Positions 1-10,910 of a DNA stretch of 64,000 bases are shown here, in pieces. The translations under genes were made by a program, and so were the position numbers. Below the pieces are notes generated by a model, which did not search any database, was not told where the DNA came from, and saw only the letters and a program-made list of their open reading frames with translations. Positions within the stretch are counted from its first letter, which is position 1. The number at the start of each line of letters is the position of its first letter. The DNA is from Tigriopus japonicus (lineage: Eukaryota > Arthropoda > Copepoda > Harpacticoida > Harpacticidae), in NCBI GenBank assembly GCA_010645155.1, contig JAAGOF010000042.1, positions 75,630-139,629 of the forward strand, given 5' to 3'.

Positions 1-273
1 GACCCCTTAAAATGAGAATTATTGCCTTTTGAGGTCTGATTGGACGACTCTAACTGGAGACTAGAAAAGAAATATGCATGATAATCCACAAACCAGCAAC
101 AAATTAAAAGTACGTCATTTTTTACTTTTCGTCACTGATATTTTATCACATTAGTTCTCATTAAGAGTGTCTGAACCCACATGAAGGGCTTCTTTCATAA
201 TCAAAATAATGAAAAGTTCGGATGAAACCCATGAATTCACAAGTTTTCACCACCTTCTTCGTACTTCAAACGG
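1..273. other. upstream flank of the first gene
   Basis: AT-rich sequence before the first coding exon. The reading frame of the exon that follows is open from about 235, after an in-frame TGA at 232-234, so ATG 274 is the first in-frame start. I see no convincing TATA box or other promoter element here. The first exon of the gene may lie left of the window. Confidence 0.4.
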
Positions 274-915
274 ATGTTGACGAGCTTCACCCTCAATCTG
301 TTTCTAGTTGTCGAGTCCAATCCCATCGAAGTGAACGAGTCCACGTCTCGTTCATCGAAGCCCATCCCCATCCAAGCTTCTAGTAACACTGTAGCTGACT
401 ATGAGCCGATCCAGCCTTATTTCGACGATGAAATGGCCGTCCAAACGTCCTCTTCTTCGTACCACCGTCATTTCGATCCGATGTCTTCCGGCAATCCTGG
501 CCACAGTGGAGCTCCTCGTCGTCGTCCCACATCGAGTCTGTCTCCGTCGATCAGCGATCACCATTACGATTTCTACCACCCGCAGCGCATGCACCATAGG
601 CCCACACTCACGGATCTCACCCCCGATGAGGCCTCCACAGTGAACACTCCCGAGGAGCTGCTAGCCTACTGCTGCCAATTCCCCGCCTGCTACGATCCAC
701 TTTACGAGCTGTGTATCGACACTTGTCGCAAGTGCGAGACCGTCTATCCGGTCACGTCGTGGCTGCCGTGTCCGCCGTTATTGAACATTCCCGATTGTAC
801 GTCAAGCTCGTTGTCGGCTCAAGGACGTCTCCCGCTGGCTTGCTACCCGGACATTGGGCCCTTTGCCAATATCCTGCCCGTGAGTGCAGTGATGAAGGTG
901 CCCACCTACTACAAT
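274..915 (+). CDS. Cys-containing probable secreted protein, exon 1 of 2 (or internal exon)
   Basis: This is a 214-codon open stretch that ends at a textbook donor (AAT|GTAAGT, GT at 916) in phase 0. The product is not recognised. From ATG 274 the N-terminus is a short hydrophobic run (LNLFLVV at residues 8-14) that could be a weak signal peptide. Alternatively, a good polypyrimidine/AG acceptor at 306-307 would make 308 the true exon start and place the signal peptide in an exon outside the window. Residues about 20-125 are rich in Ser, Pro, His and Arg with an RRRP basic site. Residues about 130-195 hold nine cysteines, including a CC pair and the cluster CIDTCRKC. Codon use is GC-rich compared with the flanks, which supports coding. 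It joins in frame to the exon at 2533, giving about 280 residues. Confidence 0.6.
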
Positions 916-2532
916 GTAAGTCGAACTCATCGCTTTAATGGACTCGCCTTGCAGCGAGTTAGTTATCCTCGAGGCTCTTGAAACAACTCTTTTCCCGTTT
1001 CCGTTGGTCGTGATGGTTATAAATTTCATTAGGTTGCCGAAAAATGGTGGCGAAAGGGAGAGAGAGAGAGAGAAGGAAAAAAATCGAGAGAAACCTTATC
1101 TGAGCATGGCATAGTGGTACTCGATCTAGTACGGAGGTAGTTGGGTTGATAGGTTGGTAGGCAGGATGAAGAAAAGGAAGCAGGTGGATGGAGGAAAGTT
1201 ACAAGAGAGGAAGAGAAAGAGAGACGAAGGAGGAGAAACTTTTAAATTAGTGATCTCTCCAGATTTGTTGGTTGTCATGGATTTGCAGAAGTTTTCTGGA
1301 ACAACGAAATTTCGTGAAAGAAACGTCCTCTCCTCGCAAAGAACTTAAGCAGTATTTCTACGTAGTACAGACCCAACCACCTTCAAATAAGCTTGATCCG
1401 AGTCCTCTTTCCGTGTGAAAGGAATTGGAATTCTCCCCGGTTGTCACAGTTCCATCAAGCGATATTGGCCTCGAATGGATCCATTATGGCAATGATAACC
1501 GATTGTTGTTCTCGTGATTGGTTTCCTTCCTGCCATCAAGTACAAAGTCTCCTTCCTCACTTTCCATTTCCTCCTCCAGGGATCTGGGTAATTTCTGCTA
1601 ATTGCGATCAAATGGGAGTTCATTCTCGAGGGATCATTGCTCGACTCACTCAAATGAAAGAGCCGACGGGCTCATACGATCAAATGGCCGGCTAATTCAA
1701 GTGAACAGACGGCCAAAAAATCCAGTTGAAACGTACAAATCTTCAATGGATCTTTTGGTACCTTTCGCAAGCAATCAAGAGTGTCGCAACGTTTTACTAT
1801 CAACCGAAATTCCTATATTTGAAGGCAAAAAACGATTGGTACTAGTTTCAGGAGAGAGAGGAGAGGGGTCAATGGAAAAACAGTATCTTTGGTTGACGGT
1901 TTTTTTCATTTAGCTTATGAACGATGCTGTCGGTTGATCAGATTCGCGAAAAAAGGAAAACTTCCAAAAAAGTAGAAAAGATATCGAGACCGGTGGGTGA
2001 CGACTGCGTCAAAAGTGCTCATGCGGTGACTGCTTTTTGACTGCCTTGGACTCGCACACAACCGCTCAAATAGAGATCATTGCATTGAGAGATGGCGCAT
2101 ATGTTGTGTGTGCATTTGCCTCCATCCAGATTCCCTCGGTTCTTTCGCCATTCCCCAAGAAGAGGCGTTGTTGGCCTTCTTCCAAGGGGCCTTCTTTTCC
2201 CCACCGTACGTATGTCCATGTGTCTCTTTCTGTCCCTTGATCCAATCAGCCAGTGGTTGTCAATGCAGTGGGAAGAATTCCGACTAGGAAAGCTGTCACG
2301 AGGATTGGTCAGTTTGCCACCACGGTAGCCCCTCAAAAAAAAGAGGCTTGAGGAGGACAAGCTTCAAATCTGTCTGGGCAGCAATACTGGATTGCTCCTT
2401 TTCCCCCTAACCGAACGGTCAATAATCCCCCATTTGTCACGTGCCTCAATCATTATTTTCTCCTCAGAGTGATCGTATGTGTATGATCGATGTAACGACC
2501 TACGACGTTTTTGTTTCTCTCTTGTTTTATAG
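916..2532 (+). other. intron between the two exons of the first gene
   Basis: It starts GTAAGT and ends with a long pyrimidine tract plus TATAG. It contains purine-rich GAGA stretches (1056-1080 and 1205-1235). Nothing in it looks like a further gene. Extra internal exons cannot be excluded, but the direct join keeps frame (phase 0 to phase 0). Confidence 0.5.
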
Positions 2533-2733
2533 CCGAGTGGTCGACATTCGAGTGGCAATACCAATGGCGGACAGCACGACATGCTCCAACACGCCAGTCC
2601 CATGGAAAGTGAGCAAATGTATCGCAAGACCATGCAGAAACGGAACAAGAAGCAATGCAATCACCACTACGGCATCTGCATTTCCGAGAAGGGCTCGGCC
2701 AATTCAAATGTGTTTCACGGTTTCGGAAAGTAG
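2533..2733 (+). CDS. Cys-containing probable secreted protein, terminal exon with candidate amidated peptide
   Basis: The exon begins after the acceptor at 2531-2532 and reads 66 codons in phase 0 to TAG at 2731-2733. The C-terminal part has the layout of a neuropeptide/hormone precursor. Basic pairs RK, KR and KK lie at exon residues 31-32, 36-37 and 39-40. They are followed by Gln (a pyroglutamate candidate at 2653), two Cys six residues apart (CNHHYGIC), a 15-residue tail and a final Phe-Gly-Lys before the stop. Gly-Lys at a C-terminus is the usual amidation-plus-carboxypeptidase signal, so the mature product would be about 24 residues, disulfide-cyclised and amidated on Phe. This processing is inference. 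The ring size (C-x6-C, preceded by KQ) recalls allatostatin-C peptides, but the sequence does not match that family and I do not name it. It could instead be an ordinary secreted Cys protein. Confidence 0.6.
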   Translation, partial: PSGRHSSGNTNGGQHDMLQHASPMESEQMYRKTMQKRNKKQCNHHYGICISEKGSANSNVFHGFGK

Positions 2734-3328
2734 TTGGTTCAAGTCTACTTCACGGTTTCGTCCCGCAGCTTCGACATCATCGTTCATCGTCATATTAGCT
2801 TCCGTAGATATTTTTTTCTATTCTTGATCTCACTGTGTGTGTGTGTATTATGGTTTTTGCGCTGTTCCTGTGGCGGAAAGAGTGTCTGTCTGTCCTTGGT
2901 TGGTGGGAACTCGAAACAACTAATGGTTCTGGAAATCAAGAAGAAGGACGTGCCATGAACGACCATCAATTTTGACGAAACTCACCTCGAAAAACGAAAG
3001 GGACGAGAAAGAGAGAAAGGCCTGAGAGGGCTAAAGCCAGATACACACTTGAATCCACAAAGTCCGTGGAACTATTACTTTCTATTTCTTTCCCTATTTT
3101 GCTGCGGAAGGCGAATTTCTTAGAAAGCCAGCCAACAAGCCCCTTTTTCGAACAGAAATACTTACTTACTCACCCGCTTCAGGGTCAGAGGCAAACAATG
3201 AGTCTCAAAGGAGCAGACAAGACAAATGTTTCAAGATCAACCATTCAAAAGCCTCAAGACCTCGATGCCTCCAAAAATGTACTCTGACTGTCGCACTTTA
3301 TTCTTTATCTTTTTATGTCTAAAACGTA

Positions 3329-3334
3329 AATAAA
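3329..3334 (+). terminator. candidate polyadenylation signal AATAAA, first gene
   Basis: This is an AATAAA hexamer about 600 bases past the TAG at 2731-2733, in AT-rich sequence. It is the first canonical hexamer I noticed downstream. Use is not proven. Confidence 0.3.
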
Positions 3335-4604
3335 TCCGGTTGATCAACTACAGTTAAGATTGGGAAAGAGTCTGTTGTGCCTGTTTCCAACTTGTTTCCT
3401 TTGCCAATGGTTGGTTTGTTGCTCGTGACTGGGCAACACTCGAATGTCACGGAAACTCGTGTGGTGTGCCGTGGGATATATGGTCTTGACGGGAATTAAA
3501 AGTCTGGTCACGTAAGTGCTAAAAAGCCAACAGATTCAAGGAGGACACTAAGCCTCTTACATCCGCTCGCTCATAATTCTTTCTTCTGGCGTGGTTTCAA
3601 ATGCTCAAAAAAAAAATCCAGGCACACTTTTGAAAAAGCCACACTTAGCTGAGACTGAAAAGAGAGAAAGGGGTATTCATTCACGTTTCAGCCCTGGAAG
3701 ATTCTCTACGGAAAGGCCAAAATATTTTCGTTCTTTTTTTTTTTTAACCGGAATCTTCTTCGAGCATTGCTTTCGTGCTCTCCATTAAAAGCCCACGCTG
3801 ATTCATTACTGGCTCTGAAAATGTAGCAACCTTTTGCCGTGCCATTTGTTCAACTCTTAAGTGTGATGGATTTTGATGGTTGCCAGGCCTTTTTTCACTT
3901 GCCGACATTAACAGATGGAGATCAAGAAAGGCAGTCGCTCATCTCAAGCGAAATGAAGTCTTGAAGAAGACGACAATGGAGCCGTTTTCTAATGTGACCC
4001 CCGGCAGTTCCATAAAATGTTCAGAGTTATTGAATCTGTCGCCTGGTCCCCAAAGGACTCTCAATTCTCATTGCTTTCAAGTGCCTTTGTGTTTGAAAAA
4101 GAGTAACCGCCGTGGAAAAAATGTACTCAGCCTTTATAAGTAAGTTAGAGCGAGAGCTACATTGGATCGGTTGAGAGCACTCACTTGAGGGACAAGTTCA
4201 TAATCTTCGTGTTCTTATTTTTTTCCTTCTTTGATTAACTCGAACTTTTCTCTAACCCTCAAGTTATTTCATTTGGGGCTCTTTTTCCCGCTGAGAGTTT
4301 TGGGAGGAAAACGCGTCTTTGAGCCGGAACCGTTCAACAACGTCTTTGGTATCGGGCAAGAAACAAACTCGTCGAGACCGACTGGGTGGGTATTTCGAAG
4401 AAAAAAAAACCTTGGCCATGGCACTTTGACTACTCTACTCACACATGATCAAAGAGATCCTTAAGAGGATCTGCAATGGATGTAATTCAATGTCAAGGTC
4501 AAAGAGGTCCGTCCAACTTCAGACAGGGATGGTCGAGTCTACTGTTTGAACATGGGGGTATTCCTTTCCGTGCTTGCAAACGTATGTGCCTACCAACGTA
4601 CATT

Positions 4605-4626
4605 CACACACACACACACACACACA
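4605..4626. repeat. (CA)n microsatellite
   Basis: About 11 uninterrupted CA dinucleotides. Confidence 0.9.
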
Positions 4627-5077
4627 TCTTGTTGGCCTGGTCTTACTCAGAGGATGTTGGCATTGTTAGAATCGAATTCGAATCGGAATTGGGACTGTTC
4701 CATGCGCTAAAACGGGACAACGGGAACGACGGCGGTAGCTGGCAAGATGACTTGCTTGCTTACTCCGAGTATCTGCTATGTGTGTGAGCATGTGTCTGGC
4801 CGTTGTCGATGGAAGATCCTGACAATGCGCGATTGAAGGCAGCCCTTTGCCCTTGTCTTCCTCCTTCGTCTTCTTCTCCTCTTGTTCCTCCTTTTCCTTT
4901 GGAGATGCAGCTTTCTCCCCTGTTGGCCGTGTGCATGCGTGTCCCTCACTCATCCTCTTTAAGTTTGCCGTGTTGGTGGAACTCGCGGCCACGATTTCCA
5001 CACAATTCTCCCCCAAAACACTCCCCGAAACGGACTGAAGCCCTCGTCCAAGACCGAAAGACTCCTACTCCTTGAAC

Positions 5078-5115
5078 CTCATCATCATCATCAACAACAA
5101 CAACAACAACAACAA
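5078..5115. repeat. (ATC)n/(AAC)n compound trinucleotide repeat
   Basis: ATC/TCA triplets pass directly into AAC triplets. Just downstream, a pyrimidine-rich stretch gives meaningless Thr/Ser or Cys runs in translation. Confidence 0.8.
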
Positions 5116-8100
5116 GTGCATCCAACCACCACCTCCACCTCCCCTTCTCTTACCTCTACTGTACGTACCTCCAGTTCCACACTAACGATACAAGAACAGC
5201 CACTGTGCAACGTGGAACGGGTAGGGATGATGGGGCTCAACGTCGAGCGCCGTTCCTTCCTTCTGCTCGTCATCCTCTCTTCTACAGTATTTCCATCTCT
5301 TCGAGGCTTCTTTTGCTCCGGCAACCGGTTCATGCAGAGTGTGGATCCTACGTACTTACCCACTGTTCCCGGTAGGTGTGGGTGTGGGTGAACTAGGGCC
5401 CAAATTTCAGTCCAGAAGCGCTCTTCCGCTGGCCTTTTTACCGTCGACCTTCCAACGGTAAATCCTCCTTTCAAAACCCGCTGAAAAGGAGAAGACCCAC
5501 GGCGGCGGCCTTTCCAGCCTGTCAGGTCGATCGAAGGCAGCTGGAACGAAAAGACACTAACTAACACACTCACGAACTGCGGTGGTAATCTTGTTTGTTA
5601 CCAGTATGGCTGGCGAGAGGGTGCAGGTGGGATATTCACACTTTTAATTGTTATTGCCAAGAGAGTGCCCCTCAACTCACGAGGTTCTGTTTGTAATTGT
5701 GAGACGAGTGCTGCTGCTGTTTTTGTTGTTGACTCGCTGAAATTATCCTTCTTTGAAAAGTTGGTGGTACAAGTGTTGGATCCGTTGAGCGTCCCGGGAA
5801 CAAGCCATCGAATGAATCAACCATGACATAAGAAGGTAGGCAGACAGACTTTTCCCGGTTCCCATCTATCATCGATTCATATGGGAATTTTATGCTTGGA
5901 AAATATTCCAAAAGAGATTTGATGCCTGCTGGGTGAGGGATATCGGTGAGAGACTTGAATCCATCCAAAGGTGCATCAAGGAAGGGGTCGGAGCCGAACT
6001 TGGCCGAGAGACAAAGTTTTGGAAACAGTTTTTAGACAGAGATTGTGTGGTGCACGTGTTCTGCCTTAGGATGCATTCTATGCTGAGAACTGAGTCATTT
6101 TGAAGGGGGTTCCGAAAGCCCAAGAACTAAGAGGGCAATCAGAGACAGCTTTGGTGGCCGGTTTGAGCTTTGTCCGTCTAGGATCTTCTCGTCTATTTCA
6201 AGCGAGCAACAACCTTTTGTGCTCATAAAACTTTCACCTTTCAGAACGAAGCCATGATTAGGCACATTTAGTGACATTAAAGCATCCCCATTTGCGCCTT
6301 TCTCGAGCTGCCTTCTCTCAAATGTGCACTCCCAATGGCATTTCCAGGATCTCTGGGATTGTATTGTGAGTCGAAGGTCCACATTCTCCTCGCGATTGTA
6401 GTACATCAAAGCAAGGAGGCCCCCTCAGGCCATTAAAACGGATTTTCTGAACTTTCCCGAGAGTAATCCAGTGTTCATTTAAGTAGTAGAACTTGAGACG
6501 TTATTCAAGAAGAGCCAACTTGGCAGCCAGGCATTGTCGCCAAGATTTGATGGCGAGCAAATAAACTGGTGCACGAACAAGTGTGCCTGAGTGAGCAAAT
6601 AGACTATTCACTTGGAACTCGACAGTAAGCTTCCTCCTCCTCCTCCTTCAACGAGTGTTGTGCAATCTGAATAGCCTGAAATCCCCAAATGGTCAAGAGC
6701 AAGCAAGTAAAGGTGCAGTTACACGACACGTTTTATATCGAAGTTCGAGACAAACTTGGAAGTCAACAATAAGAAAAAAATCGATTGGCTTGTACAAGGT
6801 GGTCAGACCGGTCAGATCGTCTCCACACGAGACGTTGAAGTTCGTCTCAAACTGCGATGTAAGGCGTTTCGTGAAACGGCACCTTTGATCAAGTTTGTCA
6901 GGTCAATTCTACTGATTTGCTTCGGTTCCATTTCGTTCCATTTCCTCTGATGATTCCGAGTTCGCGCCGATTTGGTGGCCAGACATTCTGTTCCCACCTC
7001 TACATACATAGGGACAGTACTATTTGAAATCGAGAGAAGAAATGGCCTGCCTGGCTCATGCACCAGGACTCACTCAGTTTTAGAAACCCAAGGTTTACGA
7101 CGGTCACTTTCGTGTTTGAATGGAATTGAAATGGCAGGACAAACTATTTCAGACACCCATCTAGTACGGAGCAAGCACCAACCAGTAAGTTGGCTAATCC
7201 GACCGAGTGGTTTGCCTTAACTTTGATCCATCCCTCGCTCTATATATACAATATACCGTATATTTAAACACAAACCCGCTGGAATGTTTCATACAGTTAA
7301 TGAATCTGATGTGTAGACGTCTGGATGGAGGTGGATATACGGATCGTCACATCCGAAATTATCGTCTTAGGATCAAACTTTAATTTCCATGCTTTAACTT
7401 GGTGGCCATGGAATGAATGCTAAAGTGAGTCGTGCTCGGGAACTCTTATTTCAAAGGAATTTCGCTGCCATAAAAACCTTCAGATTGCCTCGTCATGCCA
7501 CTTTAAGCAAATTGAGGAACTGAATGTGCTCGAAAATATTGTTGCTGAGGATAACCAAGTTGAATTGCAATGTGCATTTTCAAAAGAACTTTCAACGTCC
7601 AATCGCACTTTCCGTTTCTTTAGAAACAAATTGTTTATTGGCAGATAACAATTAGCAGGGCTGCCAATCAAGTCGCAGTCTTCAAACAAATCCTGAGCCA
7701 ATCAGAAAAAAGCAGGATTCTTGAAGATTTTTGGCGTTTCTTGTACATCTGTGTATAAACAGTATGTGTCTCTCTAATAATAACTCCGTTTCTGTTACCA
7801 AACTCAAGATAACGAAACCCAACTTCTGGTCGAATGAGCAGACAGACGAGGTCGTGGATGACGATGATTTCGGCCCTTGTTCCACTCGTTCCCATTCCCT
7901 CACCCGTTTATCCTCCTCTGTACCTAAGCAAATATTTACTGGGCCATTGAGCTTGCTTTCAATCAAACGTGGAGCCGATAATGCAGTCCTCGCTTATTTC
8001 GTAGTATTCGTTGATACGATACCATTCGAAATGTTTTCTTCACTCTGCAAGCTCTCAATCTTTCACATCTCCGACCGTAGGAAAAGACATCATCATAATT

Positions 8101-9205
8101 TTTATATATTTTCTGTAAGCCTATACTCTATCATATATGATCTAATTGTATTCAGAGTGGCAAATAACCAATAACCAATAAGAAATGGTCTGCGTACTGC
8201 GTTAGAAAAAAGATCCCAGAACAGTAAACGTACCATGCAAAAGTTGAGGATCAAAACGGTTTCTTCGAGAAGCGTATTCTTGCCATTATAAAAATGAGAA
8301 AATTTTATGAATACACTTATTTGTTCAATGGCATCTTCTTTATTCTCTTCTACACTACGATAACTGACAAACGACAAACCCTTTGAACCCGGTACTCAAA
8401 GGCAATAGGCGAAATTCTCGTATGTTTAAAGGCTTGTTTCTTTTGCTTGTGTTTTACTTTGTGGCCAAAATGTCCTGGGTATGTGACTAAATGCAAAAAG
8501 CAAGATCAATGGCATGGTTTTTGCCAAAAAAGACAATTCCTCTATTTGCTCCAAGGTTGAGATAAAGACAGAAGAAAGAAGTATTCCCTTAAGTTTCTTT
8601 TGTTTTCTATGTGCACCAGAATATCTTCCATTCATATTTCTGCCAGGCCTTGGTCCCAAATATGAACAATGAATAATCATGACAGGAGTGACGTAAACTT
8701 GTGGGAAAGATTGCTTAAATAAGTATTGGGTGTGCGTCATTTCTGTATCGATGTGATCCTACAGGTAGCTTCTAATACATTCTCAAAGCCTGATGGCAAG
8801 AGTATTAAACGAGCTTGGATACTTTTAGATGGGAAGACCAGGAGATCAATGCATTTGTAAAATCATTATGTTGCATTAACTCCTTCAAACTCACTAAGAA
8901 ACATGTCATGTCAGGCGTCATTATATTTCCAGTGTTCATAGAGGTCACGTAGGATTGGCTCCACTTCGAACTATTCACGTTCCCTATCACTAGAAAGTTG
9001 TTGAAAGCCTTTTGCAATTTTTATTTCCTCGAATGGTTCCACGGCTCCAAACGCTGGACATGGAATGAGTGCAATTGTTTCAACCCCAAACTGTGCATCA
9101 GCACGAGATGGAAATAGTTCTCAAACTATGTTACTTCAAATAGTCCTTCGCTCGTCTTCATTCAACCTTGACAACTTTCCAAAGTCGACGATGGGCTGTG
9201 CTACA

Positions 9206-9645
9206 TAACAGAGTACGGTCATAAAGTGCGCTATCTAGTGAATTTCATGCGGCAACAGCTCGCAGTTCCCATGAAACACATATTTTTGAAGATTGCAACG
9301 GTCAACCATCAGTTTTGGACAAACTAAAGTGCCTCAAATGTTGACTGAGTGTTGTTAATGAACCTGTGATGGTTTGTGGTTGAAATTATTGGTAAAATCC
9401 CTTTCAAATTGGCATGGAAACCTGACTACTGAAAAGGTAATTCAGGCATGACCTATGCCAAAATTCATCAGAAAAACACTTAAGGTTCTATTTGGAGTTC
9501 CACCATCAACATTTTAGGCACATAAGTTTGTCCAAAAAAAGATGAATCCCCGTTGCAATCTTCAAAAATATGTGTATCGTAGGAACTGCGAGCTGTTGCC
9601 GCATGAAATCCGCTAGATGGCGCACTTTATGACCGTACTCTGTTA
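9206..9645. repeat. long imperfect inverted repeat (foldback/MITE-like)
   Basis: Arm 1 (9206-9344) and the reverse complement of arm 2 (9506-9645) match over about 140 bases with scattered substitutions. Both share, for example, TAACAGAGTACGGTCATAAA, CATGCGGCAACAGCTCGCAG and a later ATATTTTTGAAGATTGCAAC block. Sequence outside the outer ends (before 9206, after 9645) does not match. A spacer of about 160 bases separates the arms. No clear target duplication is visible and no transposase frame is present, so this is a hairpin-type non-autonomous element or a degraded terminal-inverted-repeat transposon of unknown family. Confidence 0.75.
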
Positions 9646-9839
9646 GGCTATGCCATAATTTGGTTAGTGTGACCGGGATAACGTTTACGGATATCCAAGT
9701 GCCGCCAATTTGGATCGGTTTCTGACCCTTGACCTTGGAACACGAACCGAAGGAATTGCAGCGGAAAAGTATAAGTGATAGGGGCTCTACGACTACATTC
9801 TGTGTGCTAGTATAGGGAGGAAAATAGCAGGGGGTATCA

Positions 9840-10290
9840 ATCATGCGACCTTGGACTAAGCTCGGCCAGATTTCGAAGGTCGCGTACGCCGTGTACGTAC
9901 CTACGTCGGCCTTGCCCAAGCGGCAGCGGGTAAATAAATATCTCTTGGGAGTGTATGGCAATTGCAGGCGGATACGATTACTTTACGATAACAAAGTGTC
10001 GGCCATATCCACGTCTACTACGTACCACATAGTAGCTCTGCTGGTACATAGTAGAAGTAGTCGTTCTTATCTGAATGGCACCTCTCTCGGCGGCGGCCAT
10101 TTATTTTCAGCACGCTTAAGGCCGTCAGGGTGGTCCTTAAGTGCCCCCCTGATAACACAGCCTTTGGACTAAATAAACAAATATGCCGCCCATTATTATT
10201 CGGACCACTGTCTATTGACAGCGCTCTAATTAATGAGGAATTACGGCTGCATCGCACGGAAGGAATGTATGTGCGCTCTTTAATGAAAGT
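9840..10290. promoter_or_regulatory. CpG-richer block, candidate regulatory element
   Basis: CpG content is visibly higher than in the flanks, with clusters such as GTCGCGTACGCCGTGTACG at 9880-9898 and CGGCGGCGG near 10090. It also carries homeodomain-type TAATTA within CTCTAATTAATGAGG near 10225. Open frames exist on both strands but show no domain or splice structure. A distal promoter or conserved non-coding element is a guess only. Confidence 0.2.
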
Positions 10291-10889
10291 AACTCAATTG
10301 AATGGTGGTGGCCAAACTATTACGTTTCCATTGAGTTGCTAATTTCTGGCATAAATTTTGGGAAAACATTCATTTTTTCCTCTTGTACGTAGAGTGACGT
10401 CAACAATGAGAGCTCAACCAAGGCTAAAACTTTTCATTTTCAAACACTTACTTACTTTCTTATTACTCTACCTACTTCGCGTAAGTTTCCTAATTGAATG
10501 ATCAACAACAGAAAATAGGGCCTCATCGAAAATCATCTTGAAGTTTGTGCCGCCATTGCCAAGTCTTCTTTCGTGTAAATCTAGGAGCTGGATCCTGTTC
10601 AAGAGATCATTTCTACTCAAGCACAAGTGGCTATCCATCTGATCAGCGTGTGAAATATCCCGTAAGCCACAAGTGTGAAGCGTCAATTCGATCTTTTGTA
10701 CCACATCCTGAAGGCATTTTCCCAGCCCAAATATCCTTGGCCTCGCTTTCGAGTCGAGAGAGGCATTTCTCCGTTTAGAAGTAGATTAGGAGAAGATGAT
10801 TCCACCAAAGTACAGTGCTTAGTGGCTTCTGAGCTAGCTAGCTATTCTTGGCGCCCAAGAGGTTTCTCGTTCCCGTTGCCGGCTACATA

Positions 10890-10910
10890 CACGCACACAC
10901 ACACTCACAC
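10890..10910. repeat. (CA)n-type short tandem repeat
   Basis: ACACGCACACACACACTCACAC-type run, slightly interrupted. Confidence 0.7.

Larger units (their letters stand above)
2734..9205. other. 3' flank and intergenic stretch with no supported gene
   Basis: Apart from the polyA candidate at 3329 I see only short, fortuitous open frames on both strands, and simple repeats: a (CA)n run at about 4605-4626 and an ATC/AAC triplet tract at about 5078-5115. No splice-bounded coding exon or recognisable domain was found. Confidence 0.4.

Noticed and set aside
5091..5573. 160-codon minus-strand frame
   Set aside because: It runs through a trinucleotide repeat (poly-Cys end) and has no domain, start context or splice support.
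9506..9961. 151-codon minus-strand frame
   Set aside because: Half of it lies in one arm of an inverted repeat and the other arm is broken by stops; no family resemblance.
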